NCBI GenBank assembly: GCA_049281195.1
Contig: JBAPRR010000393.1
Span: forward strand, 1-14,923
Source of the DNA: JBAPRR01 sp049281195
Lineage (GTDB): Bacteria; Actinomycetota; Acidimicrobiia; Acidimicrobiales; CAVXTF01
DNA: 14,923 bases
Direction of reading: 5' to 3'
The position numbers were made by a program, and so were the translations under genes. Positions 5,790-12,417 of the stretch are shown here, piece after piece. The notes under the pieces are model-generated. The model searched no databases. It had not been told where the DNA came from and saw only the letters and a list, made by a program, of their open reading frames with translations. Every line of letters begins with the position of its first letter. The stretch's first letter is position 1.

Positions 5790-7112
5790 TCAGCTCTCAC
5801 GGTGGCGTGAGCCGAGGCCGGCCAGTCTGTTTATCTCGAACAAGTTCACCAGCAACTGCACGGCCTGACGCGATTTTGGCACCAGGTCGGCGATGCCGGG
5901 AACATCCAGATAGCCGGCCAGGAAGGCCTCCCTGTTGCGCTTGCTCCATTGCTGTCCGAGGGGCCCGAGGTTTTCCCTCCCGGCAGGATCCCGCCGCGCT
6001 GCTGCGACGGAGGCAACACTCCCGAACGACCACAGCATGTCCGCGACGTCGCCCAAAGGTGACCGTTCAAATGGACCAGGTCCGACGTCGACGTCGAGAT
6101 CGGCATCGCCCGGCACGCCGCCGGGGCGGTTCACCGGATGCTCTCCCGGGGTCAGCTCCACGACCATCCAACCCTGTTCGCCCCGCCACACCCGACCGAG
6201 GTGGAAGTCGCCGTGTGCTCTCACCACCGCGCTGGTGCCGCCTGACACAGACGATGCAGGCGACTTCAACTCTTCGATCAACCGGGCGGTCTCAGGCGCA
6301 GCGAGCAGAGACGGATCCGTCGCCCGTAAGTGATCCTCGATCGACGAAACAATGGACGCCACAGACTCGTCGCGGCGAGGGAACGCCTCCGCCAACGTCA
6401 GGTGCATCCGGGCGGTCATGGTCCCGAGGCGGTTCGCCTCTGACGCGAAGTCACCGCCCGCTTCTTCCGGCGAAACACGCGACGCATAAAGGTCCCTGAC
6501 CGAGGTGCGTGCCATGGCCCAGCCCGAAGAGCCGCCGACGATGTGCTCCTGCACCACTCCGAGATCGCGCCCACCGCGGCGCCAGATAGCGACCGGCGCG
6601 GCCACGTGGTTGAAGCCGGCGCGGTCCAAACCGACCAAAAGCTCGAGCCCTGGATGCGGCCCGTCGACCAGCCGGTCGAAGATGGTGAAGTCAAGCGCGT
6701 CGTCAAACGCAAGGGTGGAAGAGCTGGTGTCGAAACGCACCTGACGAACACGCTGCGGATCGATCCTGGTACCGGTGACGGCCTGGAGCAGACGCGCGGC
6801 GGTCTCTTGATCGCGGACGGCGTCGAAGGCGACAGAAACTCCTTCTGCACCCTCGTGCAGTCCGAGAACGGTTTCCTCCGCACCTCCCAGTGCCTTGTTC
6901 TCCTCAGTCGGGGCACGGAGGCCGACGGGGAGATGTACCAGAGTTCCGTTCACCTCGGCGACCACATCGCGGATGCCCGGGTGACCGGGGACGACGATCT
7001 CGTCGTCGATGACGGTGGCCTGACCGTCGAGGCCGAACCATCCGGGCCGACGCGCCACGTAGTGCTCTACCAGCTCTCCCAGTGTCGGGTCCCCCCTGAC
7101 AGTCGAGGTCAA
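5790..7112 (-). CDS. mak: Maltokinase (maltose-1-phosphate forming)
   Basis: A 440-residue kinase of the aminoglycoside-phosphotransferase fold, Mak/Pep2 family, which converts maltose and ATP to maltose-1-phosphate for GlgE. The N-terminal cap holds RRPGWFGLDG and the HLPVGLRAP stretch; the kinase lobe has QEHIVGGSSGWAMA and the catalytic HGDFHLGR (His300-Arg307). The usual DFEGEP metal-binding motif is replaced by VVELTPGEHP (Glu319 at the Asp position), followed by about 12 extra acidic residues before SPLGDVADML. I chose TTG at 7112: it overlaps the treS stop as TTGA, has GGAGGA just upstream, and gives the family's usual length and N-terminus. The frame stays open to GTG 7286, which would run deep into treS. 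Identity is secure from sequence and neighbour; activity with the altered motif is untested. Confidence 0.9.
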   Translation of the reverse strand: MTSTVRGDPTLGELVEHYVARRPGWFGLDGQATVIDDEIVVPGHPGIRDVVAEVNGTLVHLPVGLRAPTEENKALGGAEETVLGLHEGAEGVSVAFDAVRDQETAARLLQAVTGTRIDPQRVRQVRFDTSSSTLAFDDALDFTIFDRLVDGPHPGLELLVGLDRAGFNHVAAPVAIWRRGGRDLGVVQEHIVGGSSGWAMARTSVRDLYASRVSPEEAGGDFASEANRLGTMTARMHLTLAEAFPRRDESVASIVSSIEDHLRATDPSLLAAPETARLIEELKSPASSVSGGTSAVVRAHGDFHLGRVWRGEQGWMVVELTPGEHPVNRPGGVPGDADLDVDVGPGPFERSPLGDVADMLWSFGSVASVAAARRDPAGRENLGPLGQQWSKRNREAFLAGYLDVPGIADLVPKSRQAVQLLVNLFEINRLAGLGSRHRES

Positions 7113-8908
7113 GAATCCTCCAACCTCGGCTCCGGGTCGACGGGGTTCTCCTCCACCAGCTCGAACCAGTAGAAGCCGTGCGGACCAAGGGTCATGTGGG
7201 TCAGCCCACTTGCCACCGGTGGGAACGGTACCCGCCCGAGCAACTCGACGGGAGTGCGACCCGACCACTTGACCAGATCGAGCCATGCGGGCTGGGCAAA
7301 CCTGCTCAGATTGTGCACGCAGAGGACAGGAGACTCGGCCCCGGCCCCCTCGCCGGGCGACCCGGGGGACTCGGCCCCCTTACCGGGCGCCCCATGGGAC
7401 CCCGCCCCCTTACCGGGCGCCCCATGGGACCCGGCCCCTTTTTCGGGCGCCCTCACAAAGGCCAGCACAGACGGGTTGGCGCAGTCGACGGGCTCGAAGT
7501 CACCGGTGCCGAACTGTTCGTACGACTTACGCACCTGGAGCATGCGCCTCATCCAGTGGAGGAACGATCCCGGATTTCTCTGCTGCGCCTCCACGTTGAC
7601 CGCCTGATACCCGAACACCGGGTCCATCAGTGGCGGCAGGTAGAGCTGCGCGAAGTCGGCTTTGGAGAACCCGCCGTTTCTGTCCGGGCTCCACTGCATC
7701 GGAGTCCTGACGGAGTCACGGTCACCGAGATATACGTTGTCGCCCATCAGAATCTCGTCGCCGTAGTACCAGACCGGGCTCCCCGGAAGGGATAACAGGA
7801 GAGCGACGAGGAGTTCGACCAGCCGGCGGTCCCTCTCCAACAGAGGAGCGAGTCGGCGCCCGATGCCAAGGTTGCGTTGCATTCTGGGGTCTTTGGCGTA
7901 CTCGGCGACCATGTAGTCGCGCTCTTCCTCTGTGACCTTCTCGAGCGAGAGCTCGTCGTGGTTGCGAAGGAATATGGCCCATTGACAGCCGGGAGGAATC
8001 TCGGGGGCTTGGCTGAGTATCTCGGTGACGGGGAACCGTTGTTCGCGCCGTACGGCCATGAACAACCTGGGCATCAACGGGAAGTTGAAGCACATGTGAC
8101 ACTCGTCGCCCTGCCCGAAGTAGTCGACGAGGTCGGCGGGCCAGTCGTTCGCCTCCGCCAGCAGAACCTTGTCCGGATAGCCGGCGTCGATCTCTTTTCT
8201 GAGCCGCCGCAGCAAAGCGTGGGTCTCGGGGAGACCTTCCCCCGTCGTCCCGTCGCGCTGAAACAGATAAGGCACTGCGTCGAGGCGGAAACCGTCGAGC
8301 CCCAGATCGAGCCAGTGGCGTACGACACCGAGCATGGCCTGCTCGACTTCGGGGTTTTCGTAGTTCAGATCGGGCTGATGTGAGTAGAAGCGGTGCCAGA
8401 AGTACTGGCCACGTACGGGATCCCACGTCCAGTTCGACGTTTCGACATCGAGGAACACGATGCGCGCTTCGGGCCAACGCTTGTCGTCGTCGCTCCAGAT
8501 GTACCAGTCGGCGTACGCGTTGTCGCGCGAGCTCCGTGATTCGACGAACCAAGGGTGCTCGTCCGATGTGTGATTGATGACGAGGTCCGCGATGATCCGG
8601 ATGCCACGGCAGTGCGCGTCGTCGATGAGCTCTACAAGATCCTCGGTCGTACCGAGGTCCGGATGCACCGAGAAATAATCAGCGATGTCGTAACCACCGT
8701 CGCGCATCGGAGACGGGTAATACGGAAGAAGCCACAGGCAATCGACCCCGAGCCATTGGATGTACTCGAGCTTCTCCCTCAACCCGCGGAAGTCTCCGAT
8801 TCCGTCGTTGTTCGCGTCGTAGAAGCCCCGGACCGGAACCTCGTAGAAGACAGCGCGGCGGTACCAGTCGGGTTGGTTCCCCTTGAGCGACCGGTTCCCG
8901 TTGGACAT
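7109..8908 (-). CDS. treS: Trehalose synthase (maltose alpha-D-glucosyltransferase), GH13
   Basis: A 599-residue GH13 enzyme that interconverts trehalose and maltose. The barrel begins with WYRRAVFYEVPVRGFYD; region I is DLVINHTSDEHPWF, region II GFRLDAVPYL with nucleophile Asp210, region III LLAEANDW with acid/base Glu252, and region IV RNHDE with Asp318. The TPMQWS block and a C-terminal beta domain follow. Length and motifs match TreS rather than plain alpha-amylase or oligo-1,6-glucosidase, and mak directly downstream supports it. Unusually, residues about 488-526 are a Gly/Ala/Ser/Pro-rich insert built of 30-bp repeats, in the C-terminal domain. ATG 8908 is preferred (TGATG overlap with the crotonase stop); a TTG one codon earlier is possible. 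The product feeds Mak. Confidence 0.95.
   Translation of the reverse strand: MSNGNRSLKGNQPDWYRRAVFYEVPVRGFYDANNDGIGDFRGLREKLEYIQWLGVDCLWLLPYYPSPMRDGGYDIADYFSVHPDLGTTEDLVELIDDAHCRGIRIIADLVINHTSDEHPWFVESRSSRDNAYADWYIWSDDDKRWPEARIVFLDVETSNWTWDPVRGQYFWHRFYSHQPDLNYENPEVEQAMLGVVRHWLDLGLDGFRLDAVPYLFQRDGTTGEGLPETHALLRRLRKEIDAGYPDKVLLAEANDWPADLVDYFGQGDECHMCFNFPLMPRLFMAVRREQRFPVTEILSQAPEIPPGCQWAIFLRNHDELSLEKVTEEERDYMVAEYAKDPRMQRNLGIGRRLAPLLERDRRLVELLVALLLSLPGSPVWYYGDEILMGDNVYLGDRDSVRTPMQWSPDRNGGFSKADFAQLYLPPLMDPVFGYQAVNVEAQQRNPGSFLHWMRRMLQVRKSYEQFGTGDFEPVDCANPSVLAFVRAPEKGAGSHGAPGKGAGSHGAPGKGAESPGSPGEGAGAESPVLCVHNLSRFAQPAWLDLVKWSGRTPVELLGRVPFPPVASGLTHMTLGPHGFYWFELVEENPVDPEPRLEDS
7116..7121 (-). promoter_or_regulatory. 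Ribosome binding site that decides the mak TTG start
   Basis: On the minus strand GGAGGA lies three bases before TTG 7112-7110 and inside the last codons of treS. It is the strongest Shine-Dalgarno match near any candidate mak start and argues for coupled translation of treS and mak. Confidence 0.65.
7328..7447. repeat. treS: 30-bp in-frame tandem repeat inside treS
   Basis: The plus-strand block TACCGGGCGCCCCATGGGAC recurs at 7381 and 7411, and more diverged copies flank it on both sides. Read as protein it gives GKGAGSHGAP repeated with PGKGAESPGS and GEGAGAESP variants. The period of exactly ten codons keeps the gene in frame. Confidence 0.88.
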
Positions 8909-9747
8909 CAATGCCCCACGAACGTTGCTTTGCCCGGCCCGTTCTCTATGAACGACTGCATCCCGAGCCGCGCATCATCGGTTGAGAACAATGACGAGAA
9001 CTCGTCGCGCTCAATCAGGAGTCCCTCTTCGAGCGTGGAGTCGAGTCCCTGGTCTATCGCTCTCTTCACGGCAGCGATGGCCATGAGCGGACCCTTGGCG
9101 AACCCCGCTGCGAGAGCAAGGGCCTCGTCGAGCACCGACTCCCTTTCCACCACCCTGTCGACCAGTCCCCAGTTGAGCGCTTCTTCCGCGGTGATCTGCC
9201 TTCCGGTCATGCACAGATCCTTGGCACGCGACTGCCCGACCAGACGGGAAAGGCGTTGGGTGCCGCCGCCGCCCGGAATGATGCCGAGGAGGATCTCGGG
9301 TTGACCGACCTTCGCAGACCGTGACGCGATCCGCAGATCGCAACCCATCGCCAGCTCCAGGCCGCCACCGAGTGCGTATCCGGTGATGGCCGCGATGGTG
9401 ACGCAGCTCAGGTTCCTGAGCAGATCCGTCACCTTCTTGAACGACTCCGACACCTTCGCGCCCACCTCCGAGCCTGAGAACTCCTTCACGTCGGCACCCG
9501 CGGCGAAGATGCGCTCACCGCCCCAGATGACGAGGGCTCCCGGCTTCTCTTTCGAGATCCCGGTAAGACAATCGGCCAGTTCACCGAGCAGCCCAAGTGA
9601 AAGTGCGTTCATCTTCGGCCGATTGAGGGTGACCAGGACCACGCCGTCGTCGCGGTGGTCGACCAGTACCTCGTTTTCGGGGTTTTCTGGGTTCTGGGGG
9701 GTTTCGTCAGGCACGGCTCGCACCGTACCTGCCCGCGGCCGGGGCAC
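8908..9747 (-). CDS. Enoyl-CoA hydratase/isomerase (crotonase) family protein
   Basis: A crotonase-fold protein of up to 279 residues acting on acyl-CoA thioesters in the cytoplasm. The oxyanion hole is formed by FAAGADVKEF (81-90) and GYALGGGLELAM (123-134). Both catalytic glutamates of true hydratases are present: Glu131 in GGLELAM and Glu151 in GQPEILLGIIPGGGGTQRL. This favours a 2-enoyl-CoA hydratase rather than an isomerase or decarboxylase, though substrate cannot be read. The start is uncertain: GTG codons at 9747, 9723 and 9714 are all possible and the first 25 residues are low-complexity (PQNPENPENE). Its stop overlaps the treS start as TGATG; meaB lies 67 bp upstream. The MeaB neighbour hints at a branched or odd-chain acyl-CoA route ending in methylmalonyl-CoA. 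Confidence 0.9.
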   Translation of the reverse strand: MPRPRAGTVRAVPDETPQNPENPENEVLVDHRDDGVVLVTLNRPKMNALSLGLLGELADCLTGISKEKPGALVIWGGERIFAAGADVKEFSGSEVGAKVSESFKKVTDLLRNLSCVTIAAITGYALGGGLELAMGCDLRIASRSAKVGQPEILLGIIPGGGGTQRLSRLVGQSRAKDLCMTGRQITAEEALNWGLVDRVVERESVLDEALALAAGFAKGPLMAIAAVKRAIDQGLDSTLEEGLLIERDEFSSLFSTDDARLGMQSFIENGPGKATFVGH

Positions 9748-9775
9748 GGGTGTACCGCCGGCTCGGCCGGAGGCC

Positions 9776-9811
9776 TACTGGGGGGCTTCGACCTACTCCG
9801 GCGCTTCGACC
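9776..9811. repeat. 18-bp tandem duplication between meaB and the crotonase gene
   Basis: Two adjacent 18-bp units, TACTGGGGGGCTTCGACC (9776-9793) and TACTCCGGCGCTTCGACC (9794-9811), match at 15 of 18 positions. They begin three bases after the meaB stop (minus strand) and fill half of the spacer. Confidence 0.75.
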
Positions 9812-9814
9812 TTC

Positions 9815-10801
9815 TCAGGGATCCTTGATGTGGGCCAGGGCGGCCCCTATGAGGCGATCCGCGGCGTCGTAGGGGTCGATCTCGTGGGCCACCACCGCCT
9901 TCACCACGTCTGAGAATCCCGGCTCGTCGGAGATCCGCCGCACCTCGCGGTCGATCTCGGCGGTGAGAACCCGCCGCAGCTCGCGTTCGAGGCGTTTGGC
10001 CCGACGGGTCTCGAGCAGTCCCGACTTGGCCAGGTACGCCTCGTGATCCTTGATCGCCGCCCACAGATCGATCAGTCCGTCTCCGGCCGTGGCAGTGGCA
10101 GTGGTTTCCACGATCGGTGGCCGCCAGTCGGTGGTCTGCGACAGATCCAGCATCTGGTCCAGGTCGAGTCGGGTCTGGCGCGCACCGGGACGATCGGCCT
10201 TGTTGATCACGAAGATGTCCGCGATCTCGAGCAGTCCTGCCTTGTTCGCCTGGACCGAATCGCCCCACCCGGGATTCACCACTACGACGGTGGTGTCGGC
10301 CGCGGACGCCACCTCCACCTCCACCTGGCCCACACCGACCGTCTCGATGACCACCCGATCGAGACCGACCGCGGCCAGCACTCTGACCGCCTCGGGCACC
10401 GCCAGGGTGAGCCCACCAAGATGTCCCCTGGTGGCCATCGACCTGATGAACACCTGCTGGTCCAAAGCATGGTCCTGCATGCGGACGCGGTCGCCGAGGA
10501 TCGCACCGCCGGAGAAGGGAGAGGTGGGGTCGATGGCGAGAACGCCGATGGACTGCCCGCCCTCTCGCATCTGCCCGATCAGGCGCGACACGAGCGTCGA
10601 CTTGCCGGCGCCGGGAGCACCGGTGATTCCGACGGTAGGAACCTCGGTCGAGCTGCGATATGCGAGGCCGGCGATCTGGCGGCTCTGAGGGCCTCCCTGT
10701 TCCAGGCCGGTGATCAGCCGCGCCAGGGCGTGACGGTCACCGGCGCGGGCCTCTTCCAAAAGGACGCCGGGATCCTTGCGACGCCGGGGAGTGTCGGACA
10801 T
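9815..10801 (-). CDS. meaB: Methylmalonyl-CoA mutase-associated GTPase MeaB (G3E family)
   Basis: A 328-residue P-loop GTPase, the chaperone that loads and protects adenosylcobalamin in acyl-CoA mutases. An N-terminal helical arm (RHALARLITGLEQ) precedes the Walker A GAPGAGKS (61-68), DPTSPFSGGAILGDRVRM (from 91), the switch III-type ATRGHLGG (123-130), the Walker B-like ETVGVGQVE (153-161) and the guanine-specifying NKAD (200-203). A C-terminal helical tail for dimerisation ends at DPYDAADRLIGAAL. Family members usually read PGMGDD after the beta strand; here it is NPGWGDS. ATG at 10801 has no strong Shine-Dalgarno. It lies between murA and the crotonase gene. No mutase subunit is in the window, so the client (methylmalonyl-, isobutyryl- or ethylmalonyl-CoA mutase) is unknown. 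Confidence 0.93.
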   Translation of the reverse strand: MSDTPRRRKDPGVLLEEARAGDRHALARLITGLEQGGPQSRQIAGLAYRSSTEVPTVGITGAPGAGKSTLVSRLIGQMREGGQSIGVLAIDPTSPFSGGAILGDRVRMQDHALDQQVFIRSMATRGHLGGLTLAVPEAVRVLAAVGLDRVVIETVGVGQVEVEVASAADTTVVVVNPGWGDSVQANKAGLLEIADIFVINKADRPGARQTRLDLDQMLDLSQTTDWRPPIVETTATATAGDGLIDLWAAIKDHEAYLAKSGLLETRRAKRLERELRRVLTAEIDREVRRISDEPGFSDVVKAVVAHEIDPYDAADRLIGAALAHIKDP

Positions 10802-10833
10802 GGTCCGACGAGCGTATGGGATGGGACCGGACC

Positions 10834-10900
10834 GGTCAGACCCTGCGGGCCAAGCCGACGGTCAGACCCTGCGGGCCAAGCCGACGGTCAGACCCTGCGG
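10834..10900. repeat. 26-bp tandem repeat spanning the murA 3' end
   Basis: Two perfect 26-bp copies (10834-10859 and 10860-10885) and a 15-base third copy (10886-10900) share the block GGTCAGACCCTGCGG. The third copy holds the last codons and the TGA of murA (10888-10890). The other copies repeat the TGA at 10862-10864 and 10836-10838; because 26 is not a multiple of three, the three stops fall in the three different minus-strand frames. Confidence 0.92.
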
Positions 10901-12219
10901 ACGTTCGCCCCGAGGGATCTGAGATCCCCGGCCAGATCCTCGTATCCCCGGTCGACGTGCCTGGCGTCGTTCACGACGGTCTCACCTTCTGCCGCCAGAC
11001 CGGCCAGGACCAGCGCCGCGCCGGCCCGAAGGTCGGTAGCCCTCACCTGGGCGCCGCTCAGCGTCGGGACGCCTCGTACCACGGCGTGATGGCCCTCGGT
11101 TCTGATGTCTGCGCCCATGCGCCTCAGCTCGTCTATGTAGCGGAAGCGCCCCGAGAAGAGGTTTTCGGTGACGATGCCCACGCCGTCAGCGATGCTGAGC
11201 ATGGTGACCAGGAACGGCTTGTAGTCGGTCGCTACGCCCGGATAAGGAAGCGTGGCGATATCGACGCTTTTCAGGCGGCCGTCGAACGAGGCACAAAGTC
11301 CCTCCGGACGCTGCGTGATGTCGACACCCATCTGGCGGAACTTCCCTAGCAGCATCGTCATGTGATCGATGCGGGCGTCTTCGACGATGACCTCGCCGCC
11401 GACGATCGCCGCCGCGGCCAGAAATGTGGCGGTCACCACGCGGTCGGCCAGAACATGGTGGTTCGCAGGCTCGAGCTCGTCCACGCCGTCGACGACTATC
11501 CGCGAGGTTCCGGCGCCAGTTATGCGCGCACCCATGGCTCGGAGAAAGACGGCCAGATCGGCAACCTCGGGTTCGCGGGCCGCGTTCTCGATGACCGTGG
11601 TTCCCTTGGCGAGGACCGCGGCCATGAGAACGTTGTCGGTGGCGGTGTGGCTCGGGTACTCCAGACCGATCACGTCTCCGACCAGGCGGCCCGACGGGAC
11701 TGTTCCTTCGACGTAGCCGTGGCTGGTGGTGAACTCCGCTCCCATGCCGTTGAAGGAGTCGAGGTGGTAGTTGATCGGACGGGCTCCGAAGTCGTCGCCA
11801 CCGGGCATCGACATGCGGGCCCGTCCCGTTCTCGCCAGAAGCGGTCCGAGCACCACGATCGAGGCGCGCATCTTCTCGACGAGGTGGTAAGGCGCCTCCG
11901 GGATGAGCTCGGCAGGAGTGTCGATGATGAGCTCGCTGGTGTCGTCGTTGCGGGCGACTTTCACACCGACGGCTTCGAGGACTTCCGACATGATCGCCAC
12001 GTCGGTTATGTCGGGAACATTGGACAGGACGTGGCGGCCTTCGCACAGGAGGCACGCCGCCATGAGCTTGAGAGCCGAGTTCTTGGCGCCTCTAGCCCGG
12101 ACGGTCCCAAGTAGCGGACCGCTCGCTTGCACGATGAAGCTGTCCTGGTAGTCGGCTCTTTCTTCTCTCCTGCTGTCGCTCCTGTTGTCGCTCTTGCTGT
12201 CGCTGGGGGGCCGATTCAC
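10888..12219 (-). CDS. murA: UDP-N-acetylglucosamine 1-carboxyvinyltransferase
   Basis: A 443-residue enolpyruvyl transferase that adds enolpyruvate from PEP to UDP-GlcNAc, the first committed step of peptidoglycan synthesis. Lys46-Asn47 (ARGAKNSAL) match catalytic Lys22-Asn23 of E. coli; the mobile loop is MPGGDDFGARP with Asp142 in place of catalytic Cys115; Asp332 (GVATDYKPF) matches Asp305 and Arg398 (ATDLRAG) matches Arg397. Cys-to-Asp at this site is known from mycobacterial MurA and confers fosfomycin resistance. The N-terminus carries about 25 extra Ser/Asp/Arg-rich residues from short repeats; GTG at 12219 has no Shine-Dalgarno, and GTG at 12132 just inside the domain would drop them but also lose the first strand residues. 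It is first of the minus-strand gene series and divergent from the FHA-ABC gene. Confidence 0.95.
   Translation of the reverse strand: MNRPPSDSKSDNRSDSRREERADYQDSFIVQASGPLLGTVRARGAKNSALKLMAACLLCEGRHVLSNVPDITDVAIMSEVLEAVGVKVARNDDTSELIIDTPAELIPEAPYHLVEKMRASIVVLGPLLARTGRARMSMPGGDDFGARPINYHLDSFNGMGAEFTTSHGYVEGTVPSGRLVGDVIGLEYPSHTATDNVLMAAVLAKGTTVIENAAREPEVADLAVFLRAMGARITGAGTSRIVVDGVDELEPANHHVLADRVVTATFLAAAAIVGGEVIVEDARIDHMTMLLGKFRQMGVDITQRPEGLCASFDGRLKSVDIATLPYPGVATDYKPFLVTMLSIADGVGIVTENLFSGRFRYIDELRRMGADIRTEGHHAVVRGVPTLSGAQVRATDLRAGAALVLAGLAAEGETVVNDARHVDRGYEDLAGDLRSLGANVRRV
12165..12204. repeat. murA: Short (about 12-bp) repeats at the murA N-terminus
   Basis: On the minus strand AGCGACARSARG-like units recur three to four times, encoding SDSKSDNRSDSRRE. 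The stretch is hydrophilic and outside the conserved MurA fold. Confidence 0.55.
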
Positions 12220-12319
12220 TGGCGTCAGTATGGCCGCAGTCCGTGGTGGGGTGGGTAATCGGTGGCTGGTTCGACGGCAAAATACTGGTTGGCCTGCGGC
12301 CGTCGCGAAGACACCCTCA

Positions 12320-12355
12320 GTCCATCACGGGACATCCTGCGTCCATCACGAGACA
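12320..12355. promoter_or_regulatory. 15-bp direct repeat at 21-bp pitch, possible operator pair
   Basis: GTCCATCACGGGACA (12320-12334) and GTCCATCACGAGACA (12341-12355) differ at one base. Their starts are 21 bp apart, two helical turns, which would place two bound proteins on the same DNA face. The pair lies in the 198-bp gap between divergent murA and the FHA-ABC gene, about 60 bp before the latter's start. Each copy also has an internal GTCC...GGAC type symmetry, clearest in the first (GTCC-ATCACG-GGAC). Confidence 0.4.
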
Positions 12356-12402
12356 CACAGAGTCAGACGTGTTTTCATATCGTGGTCTGACGGCGGACCC
12401 AC

Positions 12403-12408
12403 AGGAGG
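12403..12408 (+). promoter_or_regulatory. Ribosome binding site of the FHA-ABC transporter gene
   Basis: AGGAGG, a full Shine-Dalgarno match, ends nine bases before GTG 12418 and fixes this start. Confidence 0.75.
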
Positions 12409-12417
12409 CACCTGGCA

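Noticed and set aside
7113..7286. N-terminal extension of mak to GTG 7286
   Set aside because: It would overlap treS by about 170 bases and reads as low-complexity out-of-frame sequence, whereas TTG 7112 has a Shine-Dalgarno and gives the normal family length.
10043..11089. Plus-strand open frame of 348 codons opposite meaB and the murA 3' end
   Set aside because: It crosses two well-supported minus-strand genes and the 26-bp repeat, with no domain-like composition; it is a GC-driven shadow.
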